Positions 1 through 6,707 are shown, numbered from the stretch's first letter. The stretch is 12,996 nt of DNA from Minisyncoccota bacterium (GCA_017984185.1 JAGNZX010000009.1:1-12996); one strand, 5' to 3'. Notes: a model not told the origin generated them from the letters alone. Numbers and translations are program-made.

Positions 1-1
1 C

Positions 2-669
2 GGGTATACTCTCATAAAAGAAAAAGACCTCGAAGGACTGCGTACTGATAATGTCCCTGTATACCAAGTATCACAGGTTTTTGACGGAGACACATTTAAA
101 CTAGCAGATAATACCACAGTGCGAATCGCCGACATTGATACACCAGAGCAAGGCGAATGCTTTTATCAAGAATCTAAAGATGCTTTGAAGAAATTAATTG
201 AAGGTAAGGAAGTCGAACTTCGAAAGATATCGTGGCGATAGACGAATTTGAAAGACTGTTGCGGTATGTGATATTGCCGAATGCTTCTACGGTGAAGAAC
301 AATGTGTTGGTGAGTGAATACATGGTGGCCGGCGGGTATGCGGTGCCTGTCAGCAATACAAAAAATTTGTTGTATTTTAGAACTCTGGTCATAAAACGAG
401 ACGAAGCTATAAAAAAAGGATTGGGAATGTGGGGCGGAGGATGTGATTACAAGGTGACCGAGCGGAGCCAAAACGATGTCCCGGCTTCTAACCCTAAATG
501 CACAATCAAGGGAAATATCTCGGCTGGGGTTTCTACGAAAACTTATTTCGTCGACGGATGTCTGACTTATAACCAGGTGAAGATTGATCCAGCCCGTGGA
601 GAAAAATATTTTTGTTCGGAACAAGAGGCGGTGAAAGAAGGGTATAAGAAGGCTTTGAATTGTCCTTAA
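2..669 (+). pseudogene. Thermonuclease (SNase family), 5'-truncated by window edge and frameshifted
   Basis: The gene encodes a staphylococcal-nuclease-like phosphodiesterase that cleaves DNA/RNA and is probably exported; its start lies before the window. Frame 2 carries the N-terminal part: VFDGDTF (Ca-binding Asp) and RIADIDTPE, matching Arg35, Asp40 and Glu43 of S. aureus nuclease. It then hits TAG at 239-241. The rest continues in frame 1 with DEFERLLRYV, whose Arg matches Arg87, and KKGLGMW. The homology switches frame at about 221-226 (cttcgaaagat). One extra A there would restore a continuous RKDIVAIDEFER. After the SNase fold comes a Cys-containing tail (about residues 90-145 of the downstream frame; PKC, DGC, YFC, NCP), which resembles Ada-like zinc-binding tails. 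Catalytic residues are split between frames, so as written the gene cannot give an active enzyme. A base-calling error in the A run is as likely as a true mutation. Confidence 0.85.
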
Positions 670-688
670 TATGAATTATTTAATTTGA

Positions 689-733
689 TTGAACACTAAG
701 TTCTAATCTCGTATAATTAAAGTCACCTATAAT
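689..733 (+). promoter_or_regulatory. Candidate promoter(s) for the Tat metallopeptidase gene
   Basis: TTGAAC (689-694) and TATAAT (712-717) are separated by 17 bp, a near-ideal sigma70-type pair that would give a leader of about 15 nt before the ATG at 739. A second TATAAT (728-733) ends 5 nt before the ATG, close to the leaderless spacing seen elsewhere in the window, but has no good -35. No Shine-Dalgarno is present. Confidence 0.55.
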
Positions 734-738
734 AAAAA

Positions 739-1899
739 ATGAAAGAAGGAAACTTAGAAAGACCAGAAAACAAAGAACTTAGTAGTGGTAACAAACCTTC
801 CAGGCGAGGATTTCTTCGGTCTGGCTTTATGGGAGGGATAGGTTTGTCTTTGTCTGGTGTGTCGGAAGCACAGAACAGGGGGGTTGAAAAACCTGCAGAA
901 GGGGGCAATACATCCGGACTAGAAATACCCACAGAACTTTCTATAAAAACGGAAAGATTGAAGGCTTATTTTGAAAGCCCGAAAATAAAATCTCTGAGAG
1001 AATCTATCGGCAAGAAAATCAAGATTGTAATGACTTCTTTTCCACGTGACATTGAATATCTGGTCGAAACTTTTGATGAGATAGAAGGTAAAAAAAGGGA
1101 ATGCGTGAGAATTCAGAGAAGTTTATTAGAACCAGATCTTCCGCCAGAAGCAATACAAAACAAGAAAAGTATAATCGGGAGGTATCAAAAAGACATCATC
1201 AATGCATATAATTTGTTCGGAAATATACATGACTTTTTAATTACCCGAGAAGGTGTAGAGAAAAATGCACTACGCAGAAAGACTAAGCCGACAGTTTCTG
1301 GTTTTGAACAAACGAATCAATCCACAAATGAAGAAATTAGTAGTACTGTCGCTAGTTTGCCTGAAAAGTTATGGACTGATGTAGCGGGGATATCTTTCAG
1401 TAATCAGATGAAGGCCGACACAGCCGGTGAGGCTCAAAATCTGAGTCTAGGGTTTGGGGATGCCTTATTGGATCCAAAATCAAGGAAGATCGTTAATCTT
1501 TTTTACTTTTCAGGAATAGAGCAAGAAACCAAAGAGGAAACAATAGAGACCCTAATTCATGAGTTAGCTCATTTTGTTGACTGGGGTGAAACAGTCAATC
1601 TTACCCTAGAGGAACGTTTAGAGTTTTATAATGAAATTCTCGATATTTTCTTTGACCCGAAACGATCTCATGATTGGTATGTAGATGGTTATCTTCCCAA
1701 AAAGTATCAAAAAATGGATACCCGCAACCTCGAAGATTACCTGATCAATGATCAGGTTAAAGAATTATGGCCCCAATTAGTGTCCCGATATTTTGTGGAA
1801 CAAACCACAGGAGAAGCGGGGCGTAGCTCAGCAAAACTAACTGAACAAGAAAGGAAATTTACCGAAAAATGGCTATTAAAGAACGGAATAAAGTTTTAA
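739..1899 (+). CDS. Tat-signal HExxH metallopeptidase-like protein
   Basis: This is a 386-aa protein of unrecognised family. Residues 20-44 form a textbook twin-arginine signal: SRRGFLRSGF, a weakly hydrophobic Gly-rich stretch, then SEA as a possible cleavage site at 44/45. Folded export, possibly with a bound metal, is therefore predicted. The middle (about 60-210) is charged and probably helical. Residues 272-282 read LIHELAHFVDW, a HExxH zinc-binding signature (His274, Glu275, His278). The third ligand is not obvious; Glu342 or Glu354 in the downstream helix are candidates, as in gluzincins. HExxHxxD-like motifs also occur in lethal-factor-type peptidases, but the link is only a motif. 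It has its own promoter and no SD, and is not obviously an operon with its neighbours. Substrate unknown. Alternatively it could be a cell-wall or surface protein with a degenerate protease fold. Confidence 0.75.
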   Translation: MKEGNLERPENKELSSGNKPSRRGFLRSGFMGGIGLSLSGVSEAQNRGVEKPAEGGNTSGLEIPTELSIKTERLKAYFESPKIKSLRESIGKKIKIVMTSFPRDIEYLVETFDEIEGKKRECVRIQRSLLEPDLPPEAIQNKKSIIGRYQKDIINAYNLFGNIHDFLITREGVEKNALRRKTKPTVSGFEQTNQSTNEEISSTVASLPEKLWTDVAGISFSNQMKADTAGEAQNLSLGFGDALLDPKSRKIVNLFYFSGIEQETKEETIETLIHELAHFVDWGETVNLTLEERLEFYNEILDIFFDPKRSHDWYVDGYLPKKYQKMDTRNLEDYLINDQVKELWPQLVSRYFVEQTTGEAGRSSAKLTEQERKFTEKWLLKNGIKF

Positions 1900-1961
1900 A
1901 CAAAAGTAATTTTAGTTAGCAAGAATCGCTCGCACCCCCCTTAACTTACTTAAAAAACCTA

Positions 1962-1970
1962 TGGTAAAAT
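1962..1970 (+). promoter_or_regulatory. Extended -10 upstream of the SemiSWEET region
   Basis: TGGTAAAAT is an extended -10 ending exactly 6 nt before the ATG at 1977. A weak TTAACT (1941-1946) sits 18 nt upstream of the hexamer. The geometry is identical to that of the other leaderless-type starts in this window, so transcription is expected to begin at about 1977. Confidence 0.5.
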
Positions 1971-1976
1971 AAACTC

Positions 1977-2030
1977 ATGACTACCAAAAAAATTTCTATT
2001 GCAGCAATTACAGCATATTTATATGAATAA
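1977..2030 (+). CDS. Possible 17-codon leaderless leader ORF
   Basis: This short ORF (MTTKKISIAAITAYLYE) starts precisely where the extended -10 predicts the mRNA 5' end. Its TAA (2028-2030) overlaps the SemiSWEET ATG (2023) by 8 nt in another frame, so ribosomes ending here could re-initiate on the SemiSWEET start, which lacks an SD. The alternative is that the 7-A run at 1986-1992 has one base too many. In that case the same ATG would run into the SemiSWEET frame, giving about 15 extra N-terminal residues. The sequence alone cannot decide. Confidence 0.35.
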   Translation: MTTKKISIAAITAYLYE

Positions 2031-2298
2031 TATTATCCACAATAAATATCACCATCACTTAATAGATAAAATTGCTATTTACGCTGGAATTATTTCAGGC
2101 CTTGCTTTGTATCCACAGGCATATAGTGTAATTATTACAAAAAACATAGCCGGATTATCTTTGACAAGTTTTTGCATCATACTTTTAAACAGTGTGGTGT
2201 GGACTATGTATGCGATACACCGTCGCCTGGTAGCGCTTATAGTATCTTCGGTGTTAAACGCATTAGCTTCAGGAATTCTGATTCTACTTATTTTATAA
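2023..2298 (+). CDS. SemiSWEET / PQ-loop sugar transporter
   Basis: A 91-aa, three-helix membrane protein. SemiSWEETs dimerise to form a facilitative sugar channel/transporter. Predicted helices are about 15-37, 46-64 and 69-91. The YPQ motif (residues 30-32) at the end of helix 1, Trp60 in helix 2 and Asn79 in helix 3 are the positions expected of the family; the Trp and Asn line the sugar site in characterised members. The N-terminus is His-rich (HNKYHHH). The ATG at 2023 is chosen because it leaves the usual short tail before helix 1; an in-frame TTG at 1999 has no support. The gene ends 24 nt before the sensor-TPS start, so a role in moving sugar linked to trehalose metabolism is a reasonable inference. 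Direction and substrate are unknown. Other PQ-loop families carry amino acids, so sugar specificity rests on length and context. Confidence 0.8.
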   Translation: MNNIIHNKYHHHLIDKIAIYAGIISGLALYPQAYSVIITKNIAGLSLTSFCIILLNSVVWTMYAIHRRLVALIVSSVLNALASGILILLIL

Positions 2299-2307
2299 GC
2301 ATAGTTG

Positions 2308-2316
2308 TGTTATCAT
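2308..2316 (+). promoter_or_regulatory. Extended -10 for the sensor-TPS gene (leaderless type)
   Basis: TGTTATCAT ends 6 nt before the ATG at 2323, predicting an mRNA that starts at the start codon. This supports ATG 2323 over the in-frame TTG at 2305, which would lie inside the promoter. No SD is present and the -35 region is weak. Confidence 0.6.
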
Positions 2317-2322
2317 GCTTTT

Positions 2323-4566
2323 ATGAGATATATTTTTGCTATTATTGGTAGTGTTGTTATGGCTGTGAGCTTGGTCGCCCTTGTATTCAACATCAGACAA
2401 ATCGATCAAGAAAGGATAACTTTGACGACTAACCTGGAACAGCGAGCCTCCTTGCTTGCGGACAGCTTAAAGGAGTCTGTTGAGCCATATTATGCGAATT
2501 CTTCCCAATCTTCTTTCCAAGCCTCTCTTCAAAAAGTTGTTGATAAATTTGCAAATCGTGAACGTTTGGCGGGAATTGCTCTTTATGATAATAAGGGCAT
2601 GCTTCTTGCTACTTCGTCCGGATTACCAAAAACAATAATAGAAAATACAAAAATTGTTACCGATGCGATGGATAGCAATACATCAAATAATGATTTTTTT
2701 GATGCCGATGGTGAGAATCGCTATGTGCACGTTGATCCACTACACAACGATGAGAGTATTGTGGGAGCACTAATGGTCGTACAAAATGCAGGATACATAA
2801 ACACAAGAATAAGAGAAATTTGGGGAGGTAATTTATTGAGATTATGTATCCAGATAATAATATTTTCCATCACTATTTTTATAATTTTGAGATTTTTTGT
2901 TTTTCGTCAAGTTATACGTCTGGTGGAATCTGTGAAGAAAATCAGAATGGGTGAGGGTAAAGAAAGTTTTAAAGATGAGGATAAGTATTCCTTTTTTACT
3001 CCACTGGCAAAAGAAATTACTAATATTACAAAAAGTTTATCACAAGCACGTTTATCTGCACGTGAAGAAGCTCGAATGCGTCTGGAAAAACTTGATAGCC
3101 CGTGGACAGCTGTACGTTTGTCCGAGTTTATAAAAGGTACTCTAAAAGATCGACCTATTTTTGTTGTATCAAATCGTGAACCTTATGAACATTATACAGA
3201 CTCAACAGGTAAAGTAAGTTATAGAGTTCCAGCGGGTGGAATTGTGACGGCTATTGAGCCAGTCATGGTGGCCTGTAAAGGTACTTGGATTGCTTGGGGT
3301 AGTGGAGATGCAGACAAAACAGTTGTTGATAAAGATAATAAGATTAAAGTTCCTCCTCATGAGCCAGCATATACTTTAAAAAGAGTTTGGTTAACAGATG
3401 AAGAGGTGGCTGGCTATTATAATGGATTCTCCAATGAAGCAATGTACCCACTTTGCTTGATGGCACATACTCGTCCACTTTTTAGAAAAGAAGATTGGGA
3501 AGAATATAAAAAAGTAAATAGAATATTTGCTAAAAATGTTCTTGCAGAAATAAAAGATGTTCAAAATCCTCTTGTGCTAATTCAGGACTATCATTTGGCG
3601 CTTTTACCACAAATAATAAAAGAAAATAGACCGGACGCTCAGATAGGAATATTCTGGCATGTGCCTTGGCCAAGTCCAGAGGCTTTTAGTGTTTGTCCGT
3701 GGCGTAAGGAAATATTACAAGGAATGCTTGGTGCTGATATTGTAGGCTTTCACATTCAGCAGTTTTGTAATAATTTTATAAATACTGTCGGTAAAGAAAT
3801 GGAATCCCGATGTGACTTTGAGCAGTTTTCAGTAACATTTCAAAACCACACCAGCCATATAAAATCATTTCCGATCGGCGTTGCTTTTACTGGCGGAAAT
3901 AGTGAGACAAAAAATGATCCGAGTGCTGGACAAAAACTTTTAGAAAAACTAGGAATATATACTAAATATGTTGGACTAGGAGTTGATCGTTTGGATTATA
4001 CAAAAGGACTTCTGGAAAGATTTAAAGCTCTGGAATTTTTCTTCGATACTTATCAGTCTTATAGGGGAAACTTTACATTTTTACAAATTGCATCACCGAG
4101 TCGAGGGGGTGTTCCTAAGTATCAGCAATTTAACATAGATATGACAAAAGAAGTGGAACGCATAAATACCAAGTTTAAAACAAAAAACTGGCAACCCATT
4201 GTTCTTCTAAAAGAGCACCACTCACACGAAGAACTAGACCCACTTTTTAAAATTGCTAATGTGTGTATGGTGACATCTCTCCATGACGGAATGAATTTGG
4301 TATCCAAGGAGTATATTGCTACTAGGGACAATGAAGACGGTGTTTTGATACTGAGTCAGTTTGCCGGTGCTGTCAGAGACCTTGGGGGTTCTCTTGTAAT
4401 AAATCCATACAGCGCCGAAGAAACGTCTGAAGCCATAAACACAGCTCTTAACATGCCATTACCGGAACAACAAAGACGTATGAAGAAAATGCGTGAATCT
4501 ATCAAGAATTATAATATCTACCGTTGGTCTGCGGAATTTATTAAGGCAGTAACGAGCTTAAGTTAA
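2323..4566 (+). CDS. otsA: Membrane-anchored Cache-like/HAMP sensor fused to trehalose-6-phosphate synthase (GT20)
   Basis: A 747-aa fusion. Helix 1 is at about 2-23. An extracytoplasmic domain of about 24-168 contains LAGIALYDNKGMLLAT, typical of Cache/PAS-like sensor folds. Helix 2 is at about 171-193, a HAMP-like linker with coiled coil at about 194-256, and a complete cytoplasmic GT20 domain runs from about 278 to 747. GT20 enzymes make trehalose-6-phosphate from a nucleotide-sugar glucose donor and glucose-6-phosphate. Visible motifs are SNREP (Arg285), PAGG (about 304), QDYH (Asp422), WHVPWPSPE (His446), GVDRLDYTKG (Arg556, Lys561) and SLHDGMNLVSKE (Asp655, Glu663), matching E. coli OtsA Arg9, His154, Arg262, Lys267, Asp361 and Glu369. 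The position that appears to match OtsA Trp85 is Tyr375. Ordinary OtsA is soluble and about 470 aa. The phosphatase gene follows after 3 nt. A related glycosyl acceptor, as in glucosylglycerol-phosphate synthase, cannot be excluded. Signal control of the enzyme is inference. Confidence 0.88.
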   Translation: MRYIFAIIGSVVMAVSLVALVFNIRQIDQERITLTTNLEQRASLLADSLKESVEPYYANSSQSSFQASLQKVVDKFANRERLAGIALYDNKGMLLATSSGLPKTIIENTKIVTDAMDSNTSNNDFFDADGENRYVHVDPLHNDESIVGALMVVQNAGYINTRIREIWGGNLLRLCIQIIIFSITIFIILRFFVFRQVIRLVESVKKIRMGEGKESFKDEDKYSFFTPLAKEITNITKSLSQARLSAREEARMRLEKLDSPWTAVRLSEFIKGTLKDRPIFVVSNREPYEHYTDSTGKVSYRVPAGGIVTAIEPVMVACKGTWIAWGSGDADKTVVDKDNKIKVPPHEPAYTLKRVWLTDEEVAGYYNGFSNEAMYPLCLMAHTRPLFRKEDWEEYKKVNRIFAKNVLAEIKDVQNPLVLIQDYHLALLPQIIKENRPDAQIGIFWHVPWPSPEAFSVCPWRKEILQGMLGADIVGFHIQQFCNNFINTVGKEMESRCDFEQFSVTFQNHTSHIKSFPIGVAFTGGNSETKNDPSAGQKLLEKLGIYTKYVGLGVDRLDYTKGLLERFKALEFFFDTYQSYRGNFTFLQIASPSRGGVPKYQQFNIDMTKEVERINTKFKTKNWQPIVLLKEHHSHEELDPLFKIANVCMVTSLHDGMNLVSKEYIATRDNEDGVLILSQFAGAVRDLGGSLVINPYSAEETSEAINTALNMPLPEQQRRMKKMRESIKNYNIYRWSAEFIKAVTSLS

Positions 4567-4569
4567 AAT

Positions 4570-5337
4570 ATGAAATATGTTTTTAAAGATCTTATAAATA
4601 TCAAAAAGAAATTAAAGAAATCAAATTTTATTTTATTGCTTGATTTTGATCTGACTCTTTCTCCGCTGGTAAAAAATCCCGAGGACGCTATTCTGCCTGA
4701 TGATACAAGAATTTTATTAAAAAAACTTTCAAAACGTGTCCGTATTGCAATTATTACTGGCAGAACAATAATGGATATTAAAAAAAGAATAAAGCTTGGT
4801 AATATAACATATATAGGCAATCATGGATTAGAACACGAGACGAGAGGTGTTATCACAAGCATTCCACTGTCAATTACGACAAAGAAGGGATTGCAAGAAA
4901 TGAAACAGAGATTCTTGCATCTAAAAAGAAAATACCCTGGTGTGATTATTGAAGATAAAAAAATTATTCTCGCATTACATTATCGACTACTCTCATTGCA
5001 AGATGAACGAGTATTTATGAAGGATGTTAAAAAAATAAAAACTGAGTTAAAAAAATATGATTTTCGTATAACTTTTGATAAAAAAACTTTTGAGGTCAAA
5101 CCAAATGTAAAAGATGATAAAGGCACGGCTGCACTATTTGTGTTAAAAAAATTTGGCAACTATAAACAAGTAATATATATCGGGGACAGTAAAACAGACG
5201 AAGATGCATTTCGCGTGCTTCCGCATGGAGTAACTATCAGAGTAGGAAAGTCCAAACATAGTTCCGCTAAATATTATGTGCGCAATACTACAGAGGTAAA
5301 AAAAATTCTTGCCTGGATACTACTCTTAGTGCAATAA
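4570..5337 (+). CDS. otsB: Trehalose-6-phosphate phosphatase (HAD-IIB)
   Basis: A 255-aa HAD phosphatase that converts trehalose-6-phosphate to trehalose, the second step after the upstream synthase. Motif I is LLLDFDLTLSP (Asp25 nucleophile, Asp27 acid/base), where Leu replaces the usual Gly in DFDGTL. ITGR (62-65) gives motif II, GNHGLE (83-88) is characteristic of OtsB, and EVKPN with DDKG (Lys184) supplies the Lys. YIGDSKTDEDAF (203-214) holds the metal-binding Asp residues. Length is normal for the family. The ATG lies 3 nt after the synthase TAA with no promoter spacing or SD, so translation is probably coupled to the synthase. The gene is very AT-rich and Lys-rich. Confidence 0.9.
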   Translation: MKYVFKDLINIKKKLKKSNFILLLDFDLTLSPLVKNPEDAILPDDTRILLKKLSKRVRIAIITGRTIMDIKKRIKLGNITYIGNHGLEHETRGVITSIPLSITTKKGLQEMKQRFLHLKRKYPGVIIEDKKIILALHYRLLSLQDERVFMKDVKKIKTELKKYDFRITFDKKTFEVKPNVKDDKGTAALFVLKKFGNYKQVIYIGDSKTDEDAFRVLPHGVTIRVGKSKHSSAKYYVRNTTEVKKILAWILLLVQ

Positions 5338-5356
5338 TGTTATTATTAATATAATT

Positions 5357-5809
5357 ATGAATAAAAATTTTCTTATAGCCTTAATAAAAGTCCTAGCGCT
5401 TTGTATTATCATTTTTTCTGTAAGTGCGTATTTTGTATACGATGCAAAAATCATGGGTTTGGTGGTTTTTGGCTGCGGCTTGTTATGTCTTGTCGCTTTA
5501 AGACTTTCAAAAATTTCAATAAATCAGGTCAGACCAGATATTGTATTCGGGCTAATTGATAATGGGATATTGGCTGTAATGGCTGTCGTGGGCGGAGAAA
5601 TTGCGGGGGTAGCAGGTGCAATTATTGGTGGAGTGGTAGGTAATGCTATTACGGATGGTATTGCAGGAATCTTTGAAGGTGAAATTGCCGAAAAACTACG
5701 AGAAAGAAAGATATCTGAAGAAAGGACAATGCTTGGTTCAGCTGTCGGAAAAATGGCTGGATGTTTACTCGGAGCTGGAGTAGTACTAATAATCGCAAGC
5801 TTTATTTGA
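5357..5809 (+). CDS. Small multi-helix membrane protein of unknown function
   Basis: A 150-aa hydrophobic protein with likely helices at about 6-28, 32-50, 62-95 and 126-149, and a charged loop at about 106-125 (EGEIAEKLRERKISEER). The Gly/Ala-rich third segment contains acidic residues within or beside the membrane (GLIDNG, GGEIAG, AITDG, FEGEIAE). The pattern faintly recalls VIT1/CCC1-type transporters, but I would not assign the family. It follows otsB by 19 nt. A TGTTATTAT extended -10 at 5338-5346 ends 10 nt before the ATG, so it may also have its own short-leader promoter. No SD is visible. By position it may serve the sugar/osmolyte block. Confidence 0.65.
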   Translation: MNKNFLIALIKVLALCIIIFSVSAYFVYDAKIMGLVVFGCGLLCLVALRLSKISINQVRPDIVFGLIDNGILAVMAVVGGEIAGVAGAIIGGVVGNAITDGIAGIFEGEIAEKLRERKISEERTMLGSAVGKMAGCLLGAGVVLIIASFI

Positions 5810-5833
5810 CTCTAAAGCATTGAAATTCTTTAA

Positions 5834-5885
5834 TTTATTCTTCCAAGTGTGGTTTGTCGACTTCGATGAGTTCGATTTGTGGTGA
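5834..5885 (-). pseudogene. Orphan copy of the rmuC 3' end
   Basis: These 52 nt match 7945-7996, the 3' end of the intact rmuC on the same strand, at 50 positions. Read on the minus strand they encode PQIELIEVDKPHLEE and a TAA. Both differences (5865 and 5880) are at third codon positions and silent. The rest of rmuC is missing: homology stops at the GTGGTGA at 5879-5885, where a nuclease tail begins. The 52-bp pair forms direct repeats flanking the HAD/methyltransferase segment. Confidence 0.85.
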
Positions 5886-5919
5886 AAGCAGGGTAAAGAA
5901 GACATTGAATTGTCCGTAA
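5881..5919 (+). pseudogene. Orphan copy of the thermonuclease 3' end
   Basis: These 39 nt match 630-669, the last codons and TAA of the window's nuclease gene, at about 35 of 40 aligned positions with one missing T (after 5895). With that T restored it reads VKAGYKKTLNCP and a stop, against VKEGYKKALNCP in the full gene. It overlaps the orphan rmuC tail by 5 nt (GGTGA), which is present at the matching place in both parent genes. Confidence 0.75.
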
Positions 5920-5933
5920 GTGGTCGAGATATT

Positions 5934-5951
5934 TTAAGTCACTATTAAGTC
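5934..5951 (+). repeat. Direct repeat TTAAGTC x2, 11-bp period, upstream of HAD gene
   Basis: TTAAGTC occurs at 5934-5940 and again at 5945-5951, immediately before the extended -10 at 5952. An 11-bp period puts both copies on one face of the helix over the -35 region, as expected of an operator for a dimeric activator or repressor. AT-rich chance repeats are common, so this is only a candidate. Confidence 0.3.
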
Positions 5952-5960
5952 TGTTATACT
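5952..5960 (+). promoter_or_regulatory. Extended -10 for the HAD phosphatase gene (leaderless type)
   Basis: TGTTATACT ends 6 nt before the ATG at 5967, predicting transcription from the start codon itself. There is no SD in the remaining 6 nt. Confidence 0.6.
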
Positions 5961-5966
5961 CACTTT

Positions 5967-6707
5967 ATGTATAAAGCTGTAATAATAGACTTAGACGGAA
6001 CCACAATACCAAACAAAAGGGAAGGTATGCCTTCAGAGCGCGTGATAAATATTGTTAAAAAAATTAAAGAAAAAGCGTATATCAGCGCGGCGACTGGGAG
6101 AGGTATAAATTTTTCTAGACATATAATAAAAGTTCTTGGTTTGACTTCACCTTGTATTATTTCTGGCGGAACACAGATAGTTGATCCTATTACTGAAAAA
6201 GTTCTTTGGGAAAAAACACTAGAAAAATCACAGGTTGAAAAAATTATGGAAATTGCACGCGAATACAATTATCATGTTTTCTTTGGTGATGATTTAGAAG
6301 GAACACCTCCGAAACACAAAGTTGTCAAAGGTGAGGAGCGAATAGTTTATATTGTTCCTGTGACAAAAGAAGATACAGAAATTATGCTTTTAAAACTTAA
6401 AAAAATACCAAATATTGTTGCTCATACGGCGATTTCTTGGACGCCCGATCATTTTGATATTCATATTACACACTACGAAGCAACAAAACGTCACGCTTTA
6501 GAGATACTCCTTAAAATGTTGGAAGTTCACAAGGATGAAGTTGTTGCTGTTGGAGACAGTAATAATGACCTACCACTCTTTGAATCAGCTGGCTATAAAA
6601 TAGCTATGGAAAATGGGTCTGAAGAATTAAAAAGTAAAGCTGACCTTGTTGCGCCATCGGTGGAAGATGACGGTTTGGCAGTTGTTTTAGAAAAACTATT
6701 TACCTAG
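5967..6707 (+). CDS. HAD-IIB (Cof/sugar-phosphatase-like) hydrolase
   Basis: A 246-aa cytoplasmic HAD-superfamily phosphatase. Motif I is IIDLDGT (Asp8 nucleophile, Asp10), motif II is in AATGRG (Thr43), Lys174 precedes the final core segment, and VGDSNNDLPLF (Asp197, Asp201) gives the metal site. The region of about 85-170 is the C2-type cap that sets specificity. The family includes Cof-type sugar phosphatases, phosphoglycolate phosphatase-like and sucrose-phosphatase-like enzymes, so the substrate cannot be named. It starts 48 nt after the recombination scar, has its own promoter, and is convergent with the methyltransferase gene 33 nt downstream. Proximity to otsAB makes a sugar-phosphate substrate plausible, but this is inference. 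Confidence 0.82.
   Translation: MYKAVIIDLDGTTIPNKREGMPSERVINIVKKIKEKAYISAATGRGINFSRHIIKVLGLTSPCIISGGTQIVDPITEKVLWEKTLEKSQVEKIMEIAREYNYHVFFGDDLEGTPPKHKVVKGEERIVYIVPVTKEDTEIMLLKLKKIPNIVAHTAISWTPDHFDIHITHYEATKRHALEILLKMLEVHKDEVVAVGDSNNDLPLFESAGYKIAMENGSEELKSKADLVAPSVEDDGLAVVLEKLFT

Noticed and set aside
215..232. Programmed -1 frameshift in the nuclease gene
   Set aside because: There is no X-XXY-YYZ heptamer, SD-like stimulator or obvious downstream hairpin; mutation or sequencing error is simpler.
166..624. 152-codon open frame on the minus strand opposite the nuclease
   Set aside because: The plus strand has clear SNase homology on both sides of the frameshift; the minus product is low-complexity with no recognisable domain.
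1900..1960. Possible terminator after the Tat peptidase gene (AAGTAA/TTACTT arms)
   Set aside because: The stem is AT-only, interrupted, and followed by A rather than T residues on the plus strand.
1999..2022. TTG start for SemiSWEET
   Set aside because: No SD or promoter spacing supports it; ATG 2023 gives the normal family length. It would only be coding if the A run at 1986-1992 is miscalled.
2305..2322. In-frame TTG start for the sensor-TPS gene
   Set aside because: It lies within the extended -10 element; ATG 2323 fits the fixed promoter spacing and begins directly with the membrane helix.
5350..5355. TATAAT just before the 5357 gene
   Set aside because: It ends 1 nt before the ATG, so it cannot drive that start; TGTTATTAT at 5338-5346 is a better candidate.
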